17,729 nt of DNA, taken from contig JAYPUA010000060.1 of NCBI GenBank assembly GCA_038133845.1, positions 1 to 17,729 of the forward strand. The letters are read 5' to 3'. The notes under the pieces are model-generated. The model made no database searches and was not told the origin of the DNA. It saw only the letters and a list, made by a program, of their open reading frames with translations. This document shows, piece by piece, positions 7,782-15,521 of the stretch. Source of the stretch: JAYPUA01 sp038133845 (lineage in GTDB: Bacteria > SAR324 > NAC60-12). Both the position numbers and the translations under genes were made by a program. Positions within the stretch are counted from its first letter, which is position 1, and each line of letters begins with the position of its first letter.

Positions 7782-9989
7782 ATGATTGGCGTTCGTCTTC
7801 AGCGCGCCGAAGATGAGGCTCTTGTTCGAGGGCAAGGCAGGTTCACAGCCGACCTGCATCCCGCAGGCTGCCTTCATGCCGTGTTTTATCGGAGCGAGCA
7901 GGCACGTGTCCGGCTGACTCGACTGGAAACCAACCGGGCCCGGAAGCGTCCGGGCGTGAGAGCCGTATTCACGGGGGAAGACCTGTCCGGGATGCGCCTT
8001 CCACAGATCAATCCGGTGCTGCCTCAGGTGGAGTATGTCCCTCCGGAGTTGTTGCCATGCCGCGAGATTGGTGCGGTGGGAACTCCGATCGCGCTCATTG
8101 TGGCAGAGCAGTTGCCGATTGCCTGCGATGCCCTGGCGGAGATTGACGCTCGGTTTGACGATGCTGACATGCAGCCAAGGCACCATGCACAAGGAGAGTG
8201 GCGTACGGAAGGTTTTGAGTTGGCCTGTGCCGAGGCGAAGCACACGGTCTCGCTTGAAGTCCAAACTCCCTTGCTTGCTCCATGTTCGCTCGAGCCTCGT
8301 TCGGTGGTTGCCGAGTATCTTCCGGAGGAGAAGCTTCGTGTCACTCTGGGAACACAGTCTCCGCATCGCAACGCAAAGGTGTTGGCAGAGGTGTTGGGGC
8401 TGAACCCGGAGCAGGTCCATTTGGTGGCTCCAAACGTTGGAGGATCCTTTGGGATGAAGGCCTCGCTCTATCCGGAGGACTACCTGATCGCTTGGGCGGC
8501 ATGGAGGCTCCGGGCCAGTGTTCGGTGGGAGGCGACCCGCTTGGAGGAGATGCTTTCAGGCTCCCACGGACGTGGCGGGCGTCTGCAGGGAACCCTGGCC
8601 TTGAACAGCGAGGGGCGGTTCTTGGCCTTGCAGGCTCAGGTTGAAGCTCCACTGGGGACGTGGTTGCCCTACAGCGCCTTGGTCCCTGCGTGGAATGCGG
8701 GGAGAATCCTTCCGGGGCCCTATCGGGTGGATGCCGTGCACGTGACCACCCAAGCCAAGGAGCGTCCAACGGCTCCTGTGGGCATCTATCGTGGAGCCGG
8801 ACGTCCGGAAGCCGCCTTGCTCATGGAGCGACTGGTGGAAAAGGCTGCCCAAGTCTGTGGGATGGATGCTTTGGAGCTGCGGCGCATCAACCTGCACCGC
8901 TCCTCCGACTTCCCGATTGCGCGCGCGACCGGCGTGGTCCTGGACTCCGGAAATTACGAGGAGGCGTTGGAGCGGATGAGGCAGGCATCAGCCGAACTGA
9001 GAGGTTGGCGTGACCTCCAGCGGGAATCCGGGAGGTTGGCCGGAGTCGGTCTGTCCCTGTTCATTGAGCCTTCCGGGCAAGGCTGGGAGCAGGCAGAGGT
9101 CTGTCTGCTCTCGGATGGCACCTTCGAGGCCGCTACCGGCTCCACGGATCAGGGGCAGGGACGGAGCACGGCGTTTTCACAGATTGTCGCGGCGGTGCTG
9201 AACGTTCCTGCCGAGCAGGTCAGAGTGATGCATGGCGACACGCAGACGGCTCCTGAGGGCATCGGAGCCTTGGCCAGCCGCTCGACTCCAATTGGGGGCA
9301 CGGCGCTTTTTCAAGCAGCATCCCAGCTCCTGGAACAGGCCAGCTCCGAGGTGGCGAGGTGGGAAGGGGTCCCGGTACACCGCATTCGTTGTGCAAAGGA
9401 GGGGCTGGTCTGTGACCAGAAGGTCCTCACTTGGCCTGAACTGGCCATGCGCCTGAAGAGGTCGGGGGCTCCCAGGGTCCTTTCTGCACGGGCTCGCTTT
9501 GAGGCTCCGGGAGAGGCGTGGGGGTTTGGTGGGTGTGCAGTTTCCGTCCAGATTGACTCGGAGACCGGAGAAGTGCTTCCACACCAGGTGATCTTTTTGG
9601 ATGATTCCGGAGTGGTCGTCAACCCGATGCTCCAGGAGGGACAAATTCTTGGAGGCCTGGTTCAAGGGCTGGGAGAAGGCCTGATGGAGGAGATGCATTA
9701 TGATGAACAACATCAGCCCCTGACAACTTCGTTTATGAGCTACGCGCTCCCGCGGGCGGACAACGTTCCGCAGCTGAGGCTGCTTCACATGGCGACTCCG
9801 TCTCCCTGGAACCCCTTGGGAACCAAGGGCGTGGGAGAGGCGGGGACGATAGGCCTGCCGCCTGCGCTTTCCAATGCGGTGCATGACGCCCTTGCGCCAC
9901 TGAAGATCGAGAACCTGAACATGCCGTTTACCAGCGAGCGCATTTGGCGTTCGATTCAGAAGGCAAGAACCCGGGAGTTGGGGCAATGA
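7782..9989 (+). CDS. molybdopterin-binding (large) subunit of a xanthine dehydrogenase/aldehyde oxidase family hydroxylase
   Basis: The 735-residue protein matches the large catalytic subunit of molybdenum hydroxylases. It opens with the typical RAEDEALVRGQGRFTADL, carries a GGSFGMK cofactor loop, the motif YRGAGRPEA, the phrase QGQGRSTAFSQI and, near the end, GTKGVGEAGTIG, where E686 corresponds to the conserved active-site glutamate. Such enzymes hydroxylate aldehydes or N-heteroaromatic rings with water as oxygen source. They normally need a 2Fe-2S subunit and a FAD subunit, encoded nearby; neither is in this window, so partners must lie elsewhere or be unusual. ATG 7782 follows the dehydrogenase stop by seven bases; the upstream in-frame extension is rejected because it lies inside the dehydrogenase gene. 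A role in oxidising a semialdehyde or a pyridine product of the pathway is inference. Confidence 0.9.
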   Translation: MIGVRLQRAEDEALVRGQGRFTADLHPAGCLHAVFYRSEQARVRLTRLETNRARKRPGVRAVFTGEDLSGMRLPQINPVLPQVEYVPPELLPCREIGAVGTPIALIVAEQLPIACDALAEIDARFDDADMQPRHHAQGEWRTEGFELACAEAKHTVSLEVQTPLLAPCSLEPRSVVAEYLPEEKLRVTLGTQSPHRNAKVLAEVLGLNPEQVHLVAPNVGGSFGMKASLYPEDYLIAWAAWRLRASVRWEATRLEEMLSGSHGRGGRLQGTLALNSEGRFLALQAQVEAPLGTWLPYSALVPAWNAGRILPGPYRVDAVHVTTQAKERPTAPVGIYRGAGRPEAALLMERLVEKAAQVCGMDALELRRINLHRSSDFPIARATGVVLDSGNYEEALERMRQASAELRGWRDLQRESGRLAGVGLSLFIEPSGQGWEQAEVCLLSDGTFEAATGSTDQGQGRSTAFSQIVAAVLNVPAEQVRVMHGDTQTAPEGIGALASRSTPIGGTALFQAASQLLEQASSEVARWEGVPVHRIRCAKEGLVCDQKVLTWPELAMRLKRSGAPRVLSARARFEAPGEAWGFGGCAVSVQIDSETGEVLPHQVIFLDDSGVVVNPMLQEGQILGGLVQGLGEGLMEEMHYDEQHQPLTTSFMSYALPRADNVPQLRLLHMATPSPWNPLGTKGVGEAGTIGLPPALSNAVHDALAPLKIENLNMPFTSERIWRSIQKARTRELGQ

Positions 9990-10969
9990 AATACATGCGA
10001 AATGAGGCGAAGGAGTTCTCCCGGGAGCTGTTTCGAGGCATCTGGGCAGCAGCACTGACGCCATTTCAGGAAGACCTGAGGCTTGACGAAAAAGGCTTCC
10101 GGCAGAACATCCGTCACTGGATTGATGATCTGGGAATTGCCGGGCTGTTTGTCTCCGGCAAGCAGGGAGAGTTCTTCTCAATGAGCGTCGAGGAGCGGAA
10201 GCGGACCTTTGAGGTTGCCGTCGATGAGGTCGGCTGTACAGGAGGTACCTTGCTTTCCTGCTCCGACCAGAACATGGCGGTTGTTCTTGAGTTGGCCCGC
10301 CACGCAGAAGCCCTGGGGGCAGACAGCATTGTGGTGCATGCTCCGGTTTTGCACTTTCTCAAGGCCCAGGACGAGACCCTGTTTGAGTACTACCGAACGA
10401 TCAGCGAAGGAGTCAACATCGGCATTGCCCTCTGGAGCCATCCGGACAGCGGCTACCTGATGAGCCCCGAACTGTGCGCACGCATTGCGGAACTCCCGAA
10501 CATTGTGGCGATCAAGTACAGCGTCCCCCGGGAAATGTATGTGCGCCTGACACATCTTGCTGGAGACAAGCTGATTGTCTCCACGGCCTCGGAGGCCGAG
10601 TGGCTTGACAACATCATCGAGTTGGGGTGGCAGGTGTATCTCTGCTCTACTCCTCCATACCTGATGCAAACGGCTCAGGACCGGAGAATGCTCGAGTACA
10701 CGGAGTTGGCCCTCCAAGGAGAGTATGCCAAGGCACGCTCGGTCTCCAGGAGCCTTCAGCCTGTCAGAGACGCCTTAAGCGCCACCCGCCCTGCAGAGAA
10801 GCCACAAGCACACCAGAAGTACTGGCAGGAACTGCTGGGACAGGTGGGTGGACCCGTACGGCCTCCCCTGCTCCCCCTGACCGCCTCTGAGAAGCTCGAC
10901 ATTCAGGAGGCATTGGGCTCTTGTGGACTGAAACTTCCCGCCCCCCAAGACAAGGAGGTACCTTCATGA
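9986..10969 (+). CDS. DapA/dihydrodipicolinate synthase family lyase, non-canonical
   Basis: The 327-residue protein is a class I aldolase-fold (TIM barrel) member of the DapA family. It starts LFRGIWAAALTPF, retains the Schiff-base lysine K177 in IVAIKYS, and ends in the family's GPVRPPLLPLT segment. Two parts of the DapA active site differ. The GTTGE loop is GKQGE (58-62), losing both threonines. The TPYYNRP segment is APVLHFL (119-125), losing the catalytic tyrosine. It is therefore unlikely to make dihydrodipicolinate. The family also holds sugar-acid and aromatic-pathway aldolases, dehydratases and decarboxylases that act through pyruvate-like Schiff bases. ATG 9986 overlaps the Mo-subunit stop by four bases; ATG 9995 is an alternative. 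A 2-oxo-acid intermediate from ring cleavage is a plausible substrate. Confidence 0.88.
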   Translation: MKYMRNEAKEFSRELFRGIWAAALTPFQEDLRLDEKGFRQNIRHWIDDLGIAGLFVSGKQGEFFSMSVEERKRTFEVAVDEVGCTGGTLLSCSDQNMAVVLELARHAEALGADSIVVHAPVLHFLKAQDETLFEYYRTISEGVNIGIALWSHPDSGYLMSPELCARIAELPNIVAIKYSVPREMYVRLTHLAGDKLIVSTASEAEWLDNIIELGWQVYLCSTPPYLMQTAQDRRMLEYTELALQGEYAKARSVSRSLQPVRDALSATRPAEKPQAHQKYWQELLGQVGGPVRPPLLPLTASEKLDIQEALGSCGLKLPAPQDKEVPS

Positions 10970-11517
10970 TTCCCCATCCGAGAATGAGTGCGTTCAACCT
11001 CAACCAATGGATTGAGAAGAACCAGTCCTTCCTCAAGCCACCTGTTGGGAACAAGCACCTGTTTGATGAAAAGACCGGGATGGTTATTCAGGTCATTGGT
11101 GGTCCCAATCGACGCTGTGACTTTCACGATGATCCGGTCGAGGAGTTCTTCTACCAGCTTCAAGGCGACATGGTCCTCAAGGTCTGGGATGAGAAAACCT
11201 ACGACATTGTCATTCGAGAGGGGGAAGTGTTCTATCTGCCGCCCCACGTCCGACACTCGCCACAGCGCCCCCAGCCCGGATCAGTGGGTCTGGTGTTGGA
11301 GGGCAACCGCTCTCCGGAAATGCGCGATGGCTTTGAGTGGTACTGCTTCTCCTGCGACCAGAGAGTGCACCGCGTTGAGGTGCAGGTCACGGACATCGTC
11401 AAGGATCTTCCACCGCTCTACGACGCATTTTTCAGCAATGAGAGTGCCCGTACCTGTTCCAGCTGTGGAGCCGTGCATCCGGGACGTTACCCGCCAGACG
11501 GCTGGGTGACACTGTAA
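10966..11517 (+). CDS. nbaC: 3-hydroxyanthranilate 3,4-dioxygenase
   Basis: The 183-residue cupin contains every residue I can check of this Fe(II) dioxygenase. Metal ligands are H54, E60 and H97, and the substrate-binding residues are R50, R101 and E112. The motifs GPNRRCDFHDDPVEEFFYQL and PPHVRHSPQRP are nearly consensus. Two CxxC pairs (C127/C130 in WYCFSC and C164/C167 in CSSCG) form the second, rubredoxin-like iron site of the bacterial enzymes. The enzyme cleaves 3-hydroxyanthranilate with O2 to 2-amino-3-carboxymuconate semialdehyde, which can cyclise to quinolinate. ATG 10966 has a strong AAGGAGGT six bases upstream and overlaps the previous stop by four bases. The usual partners, carboxymuconate-semialdehyde decarboxylase and aldehyde dehydrogenase, are not in the window, so a related hydroxyanthranilate could be the true substrate. 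Confidence 0.93.
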   Translation: MIPHPRMSAFNLNQWIEKNQSFLKPPVGNKHLFDEKTGMVIQVIGGPNRRCDFHDDPVEEFFYQLQGDMVLKVWDEKTYDIVIREGEVFYLPPHVRHSPQRPQPGSVGLVLEGNRSPEMRDGFEWYCFSCDQRVHRVEVQVTDIVKDLPPLYDAFFSNESARTCSSCGAVHPGRYPPDGWVTL

Positions 11518-11544
11518 GGGCTGTTCGAGGCCTTGCTGCGGATG

Positions 11545-11580
11545 GCTTAGCCGCTTTTTGCCAGGCTGAGCGTTGTTTTT
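11545..11580 (+). terminator. probable rho-independent terminator after the catabolic block
   Basis: GCTTAGCC (11545-11552) pairs with GGCTGAGC (11564-11571) to form an eight-base-pair stem with one G-U pair and an 11-base loop. It is followed by GTTG and then five T residues (11576-11580). It lies 27 bases after the dioxygenase stop and 43 bases before the binding-protein gene, so it could end or attenuate the first transcript and make the importer a separate or less strongly expressed unit. A competing smaller hairpin (GCGG 11538-11541 with CCGC 11551-11554, then TTTTT) overlaps it. Confidence 0.5.
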
Positions 11581-11622
11581 GAGTACAGGTCAATCACCTT
11601 TTTCATCAATCCAAGAGGCACT

Positions 11623-12801
11623 ATGAAGAAACTCATCAAGCAAGCACTGACCCTAGTGGCTGGAACCAGCCTGGTGGCCACCTCGATTTGGGCCCAAAGC
11701 CCGGTAAAGATTGGAATGATCACCACCCTTTCCACACCTGGCGGATACCTCGGAGAGGACGTCAGGGACGGGTTCATGCTAGCCGTCTCTGAAGAGGGCG
11801 GGAAGTTGGGCGGAACTCCTGTTGAGGTCTTGATCGAAGACGATGGGGTCAATCCGGTCAACGGTAAGCAGATTGCGGAGCGCTTCATCGAGCGGGACCG
11901 GGTCTCGATCATTACGGGGATCATCTTCTCAAACATCTCTCCAGTGGTTGCACCCATGGCGCGCAAGGCCGGGCTGTTTTACATCTCTCCGAACTCCGGA
12001 CCGTCTCAGTTCGCGGGTGCGCAGTGTCATGAGGACTACTTTGTAGCCTCCTGGCAAAACGATACTCTCCATGAGTCGGCAGGCATCGCGGCCACAGAGT
12101 TGGGCTACAAGAGTGCACTGATCATGGCCCCAAACTACCAGGCGGGAAAAGACGCCCTCAACGGGTTCAAGCGATACTTCAAGGGGCAGATTGTTGACGA
12201 GATCTATGTGAAGCTTGGACAGACGGACTATGCGGCAGAAATCGCCAAGATCCGCTCGGCAAATCCGGAGATGGTGTTCCAGTTTCTGCCCGGCGGGATG
12301 GGAATCAACTTCCTCAAGCAGTACTCGCAGGCCGGGCTGATGGGGAAAATCCCGCAAGTGCTGGCGGCTCCCTCAATGGACATCAAGATCATGTCGGCCA
12401 TCGGTCCCGGAGCGGCGGGAATCATGAACACCTCCCACTGGAACCACGACCTGGACAATGCCGCCAACAAGAGGTTTCTGGCGGGCTTCCGGAGCAAGTA
12501 CAACCGGGAACCCACCGTCTACGCCAGCCAAGGGTATGACACCGCCAAGTTGATCGCCAGCGCACTCCGTGCCACTGGAGGCAAGGTGCTGGAGGACAAG
12601 ACCGGCTTCCGTGCGGCGCTGAAGGCCGCAAACTTTGAATCCACCCGAGGCAAGTTCCGGTTTGGCAAGAACAACCACCCCATTCACCACTGGTACCTGA
12701 GAGAGGTAGTGCAAGAAAACGGGAAGATGGCCAACCGCATCGTTAGGACCATTGCGGAGGATCACCAGGACTCCTATGTCTCCAAGTGCCCTCTACCCTG
12801 A
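11623..12801 (+). CDS. ABC transporter periplasmic substrate-binding protein (branched-chain amino acid / aromatic acid type)
   Basis: The 392-residue precursor has a classic signal peptide: a lysine-rich start (MKKLIKQ), a hydrophobic core and a likely signal-peptidase cut after SIWA, at residue 24. The mature part begins PVKIGMITTLS and follows the type I periplasmic binding fold of the LivK/Peripla_BP_6 group. Passages such as ISPVVAPMARKAGLFYISPN, and the company of aromatic-degradation genes, resemble binding proteins that carry benzoate or other aromatic acids rather than leucine. The ligand is thus inferred to be the substrate of the upstream pathway. An AAGAGG site precedes ATG 11623 by four bases. 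It is the first gene of the five-gene importer, following a possible terminator, so it may have its own promoter, although I could not identify one. Confidence 0.93.
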   Translation: MKKLIKQALTLVAGTSLVATSIWAQSPVKIGMITTLSTPGGYLGEDVRDGFMLAVSEEGGKLGGTPVEVLIEDDGVNPVNGKQIAERFIERDRVSIITGIIFSNISPVVAPMARKAGLFYISPNSGPSQFAGAQCHEDYFVASWQNDTLHESAGIAATELGYKSALIMAPNYQAGKDALNGFKRYFKGQIVDEIYVKLGQTDYAAEIAKIRSANPEMVFQFLPGGMGINFLKQYSQAGLMGKIPQVLAAPSMDIKIMSAIGPGAAGIMNTSHWNHDLDNAANKRFLAGFRSKYNREPTVYASQGYDTAKLIASALRATGGKVLEDKTGFRAALKAANFESTRGKFRFGKNNHPIHHWYLREVVQENGKMANRIVRTIAEDHQDSYVSKCPLP

Positions 12802-12840
12802 GCCAAGTGGCGTGCTGTAGCCGCAGGTGAGCGACCTCCC

Positions 12841-13767
12841 ATGATTTTATTTATTGAGCAGTTGCTCAACGGAGTCCAGTTTGGCATGTTCCTGTTTCTG
12901 GTCTCTGCTGGACTGACCTTGATCTTCGGGATCATGGGAGTGATCAATCTGGCCCACGGCTCCCTCTACATGGTTGGCGCCTATGGGACCGCGCTGGGCA
13001 TGAGCTGGACAGGCTCTTTCTGGGGGAGCCTGCTGATCGCTCTGCCTGCCTCTGCCCTGGTCGGGTGGACGATTGAGAAGCTGATCATCCGGCTCCTCTA
13101 CACACGAGACCACCTTGACCAGGTCCTGGCCACCTTTGGCGTCATCCTCTTTCTCAATGAACTGATTACGATCCTCTTCGGACGATCCCCGCTCTTCTTG
13201 AGCATTCCGGAGGAGCTCTCTGCCTCGTTGGAAATCCTTCCCGGGTTGAACTATCCCCTCTACAGGTTGCTGATCATCCTGGTGGGCCTGCTGGTAGCTG
13301 CCATGATGCGTTGGATGATCACCAGAACCCGGGCCGGGATGCTGATTCGCGCCGGGACCACGCACCGGGAGATGGTAGAGGCCCTGGGGGTGAACATCAC
13401 GCTGCTCAACACCGGACTGTTTGTGACGGGGGCCGTCTTCGCCGGGTTTGCCGGAGCAATGGCCGGACCGCTGGTGTCCGTCGGAGTGGGAATGGGAGAG
13501 GGGCTCTTGATCTTGTGCTTTGTCTGCATCGTGATCGGCGGAGTGGGCTCGACGAAGGGTGCGTTTGTTGGCTCCTTGCTGATTGGTATCGTGGATACTC
13601 TGGGGAGGGCCTTTCTTCCAGATGTGCTCAAGGTGTTCCTCCCGCCGGCAACAGCTGCCGGAGTGGGCGCCGGAGTCTCTTCCATGCTGGTCTACATCCT
13701 AATGGCCTTGGTGCTGACCTTCCGTCCGGAGGGCCTGTTCCCGGTGAAAGGAAGAAAAGCCGCATGA
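12841..13767 (+). CDS. livH: branched-chain/aromatic ABC transporter permease, LivH type
   Basis: The 308-residue, very hydrophobic protein has the family start FIEQLLNGVQFGMFLFLVSA and the glycine-rich membrane segments of LivH-like permeases. The cytoplasmic coupling region reads RAGTTHREMVEALGVN, with about eight transmembrane stretches overall. It forms one half of the inner-membrane channel with the LivM-type protein encoded next; their genes overlap by four bases. The gap from the binding protein is 39 bases, with a modest AGGTGAG site about nine bases before ATG 12841. Transport of an aromatic acid rather than a branched-chain amino acid is inferred only from the operon context. Confidence 0.94.
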   Translation: MILFIEQLLNGVQFGMFLFLVSAGLTLIFGIMGVINLAHGSLYMVGAYGTALGMSWTGSFWGSLLIALPASALVGWTIEKLIIRLLYTRDHLDQVLATFGVILFLNELITILFGRSPLFLSIPEELSASLEILPGLNYPLYRLLIILVGLLVAAMMRWMITRTRAGMLIRAGTTHREMVEALGVNITLLNTGLFVTGAVFAGFAGAMAGPLVSVGVGMGEGLLILCFVCIVIGGVGSTKGAFVGSLLIGIVDTLGRAFLPDVLKVFLPPATAAGVGAGVSSMLVYILMALVLTFRPEGLFPVKGRKAA

Positions 13768-14762
13768 TCTCAGTGCATCACGAAGGTAAAGTTGGGCTGG
13801 TGATTTTGCTGCTGCTGCTGTTTCTTCCTCAGGTTACGGCCGCTTTTGATCAAGCATATCTAGTTTCTACAGCGACCCGGATCCTGATCTATGCCATCGC
13901 CGCCTTGAGCCTGAATCTGATTTTAGGATACGGAGGGCTGGTCAGCTTCGGGCACTCCGCTTATCTGGGAGTGGGGGCGTATGTGGTTGGCATCTTGGGC
14001 TTCCACGAGTTCGAGGGCTCTACATTTCTGGGGGTCCCCGGCACCTTGAACGCCTGGGTCACCTTTCCGCTCGCCGTGTTGATCTCCGCCCTGTTTGCAT
14101 TCTTGATCGGAGCGCTGTGCCTACGTACACGAGGAATCTATTTCATCATGATCACCCTCGCTTTCGCACAGATGATCTTCTACCTGTTTGTCTCGCTTGA
14201 GCAGTATGGAGGAGACGACGGGTTGATGATGATGTCCCGCAACGTGTTTTCCGGGCTGGACCTTGAGGACGGGGAGACCTACTACCTGCTGACCCTGATC
14301 GTCTTGGGGGCCTGCGCCTGGCTGTTTCGCCGGATCGTTGACTCGCGTTTTGGTCGGGTGCTTCAGGGGGGCAAGCAGAATGAGCTGCGCTTGACGACCA
14401 TTGGGATCGCTCCCTACCCGTACAAGCTGGCAGGCTTTGTGATCGCCGGCGCAGGAGCGGGCCTGGCCGGAGCCCTGTTGGCCAACCACATGGAGTTCGT
14501 CAGCCCCGACTTCATGCACTGGACTCGGTCCGGAGATTTGCTGATCATGGTAATTTTGGGGGGGATTGGCACCTGGACCGGACCCATCTTGGGGACGACG
14601 CTATTTTTGCTCTTGGAGGAGTTCCTCCCGGTCCTCTTTCATGAGCTTGGCTGGAGCCTGTTGAGCGAGCACTGGCGGATTGTCTTCGGCCCCACCCTGA
14701 TCCTGATTGTGCTGTTTGCCCGAGGAGGCCTGCACGCCCTGCTGTTTCATGAGGAAGAATAG
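13764..14762 (+). CDS. livM: branched-chain/aromatic ABC transporter permease, LivM type
   Basis: The 332-residue membrane protein begins with a hydrophobic segment (LVILLLLLFLPQV). It carries the LivM signature SLNLILGYGGLVSFGHSAYL, a second signature region GTRGIYF-like (LRTRGIYFIMITLAFAQM), and the late segment LIMVILGGIGTWTGPILG. It partners the LivH-type permease. ATG 13764 is chosen because it overlaps the preceding stop (ATGA), has AAGGAAG nine bases upstream, and starts exactly where family proteins do; the reading frame open further upstream lies inside livH. The stop TAG is followed immediately by the next start. Confidence 0.94.
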   Translation: MISVHHEGKVGLVILLLLLFLPQVTAAFDQAYLVSTATRILIYAIAALSLNLILGYGGLVSFGHSAYLGVGAYVVGILGFHEFEGSTFLGVPGTLNAWVTFPLAVLISALFAFLIGALCLRTRGIYFIMITLAFAQMIFYLFVSLEQYGGDDGLMMMSRNVFSGLDLEDGETYYLLTLIVLGACAWLFRRIVDSRFGRVLQGGKQNELRLTTIGIAPYPYKLAGFVIAGAGAGLAGALLANHMEFVSPDFMHWTRSGDLLIMVILGGIGTWTGPILGTTLFLLLEEFLPVLFHELGWSLLSEHWRIVFGPTLILIVLFARGGLHALLFHEEE

Positions 14763-15521
14763 ATGGCTTTGCTGGAAGTGCGTCACCTCCGGAAGAGCTT
14801 TGGGGCCCTGAACGCGTCTGATGACCTGAGCCTCTCGGTGGAGCCTGGTGAGGCCCATGCCCTGATTGGCCCAAACGGGGCCGGGAAGAGCACGTTGATT
14901 TCACAACTCAGCGGAACCTTGGAGCCGGATGCTGGAGAAATCCGGTTCGCGGGCCAGGACCTGCTCAAGGTGCCCGCGGCCAAACGGGCGCACCTTGGGC
15001 TCGCTCGCTCGTTTCAGGTCACCTCGCTCTTCCCCGAGTTCACCGCACTGGAAAATGTGGCGCTGGCAATTCAGGCCCTGCAAGGGCACAGCTTCTCCTT
15101 CTTGAGGTCGGTGAAGTCCGATCGCTCACTGCATGAGCCGGCTCTGGAGGTCTTGCAGACGGTAGGACTGGCCTCTGAGGCCCACCGACAGGCCCAAACG
15201 CTTGCCCACGGTCAGCAGCGGCAGCTGGAAATCGCCATCGCTCTGGCGCTGAATCCCAAGCTCCTCCTGCTGGATGAGCCCATGGCTGGGATGGGAGCAG
15301 AGGGCAGTCGAACAGTGGTGGACCTACTTCAGCGCCTCAAGGGGGCTGTGACGATGCTCCTGATTGAACACGACATGGACGCCGTGTTTGCAGTGGCCGA
15401 TCGGGTCTCGGTCCTGGTCTACGGAAGTGTGATTGCCACAGGCACTCCGGACGAAATTCGGCAGAACCCGGAGGTACAAACCGCCTATCTTGGAGAGCAT
15501 GAGCTGCATGTTGAAGGTTGA
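14763..15521 (+). CDS. livG: ABC transporter ATP-binding protein, LivG type
   Basis: The 252-residue ATPase shows Walker A GPNGAGKST (36-44), Walker B LLLLDEP (167-173) and the switch histidine in LIEHDMD. The ABC signature reads LAHGQQRQLE (147-156) instead of LSGGQ, a variant common in LivG proteins. It hydrolyses ATP to drive the LivH/LivM channel together with the LivF-type partner. The start codon follows the LivM stop without a gap and has GAGGAAG five bases upstream. Its 3' end overlaps the beginning of the next gene. Confidence 0.95.
   Translation: MALLEVRHLRKSFGALNASDDLSLSVEPGEAHALIGPNGAGKSTLISQLSGTLEPDAGEIRFAGQDLLKVPAAKRAHLGLARSFQVTSLFPEFTALENVALAIQALQGHSFSFLRSVKSDRSLHEPALEVLQTVGLASEAHRQAQTLAHGQQRQLEIAIALALNPKLLLLDEPMAGMGAEGSRTVVDLLQRLKGAVTMLLIEHDMDAVFAVADRVSVLVYGSVIATGTPDEIRQNPEVQTAYLGEHELHVEG

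Noticed and set aside
6704..7783. 359-codon minus-strand open frame opposite the acyl-CoA dehydrogenase
   Set aside because: No family motifs; the opposite strand encodes a full, conserved acyl-CoA dehydrogenase.
9177..10181. 334-codon minus-strand open frame across the Mo subunit and lyase genes
   Set aside because: It spans the junction of two well-supported forward genes, is rich in Arg/Ser/Pro as shadows are, and shows no domain.
11587..12837. AGGT-N5-ACCT found twice, at 11587-11599 upstream of the binding protein and at 12825-12837 upstream of livH
   Set aside because: Arms are only four bases, the spacers differ, and positions relative to the starts are inconsistent (23 and 3 bases before ATG). 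Two chance copies are not surprising.
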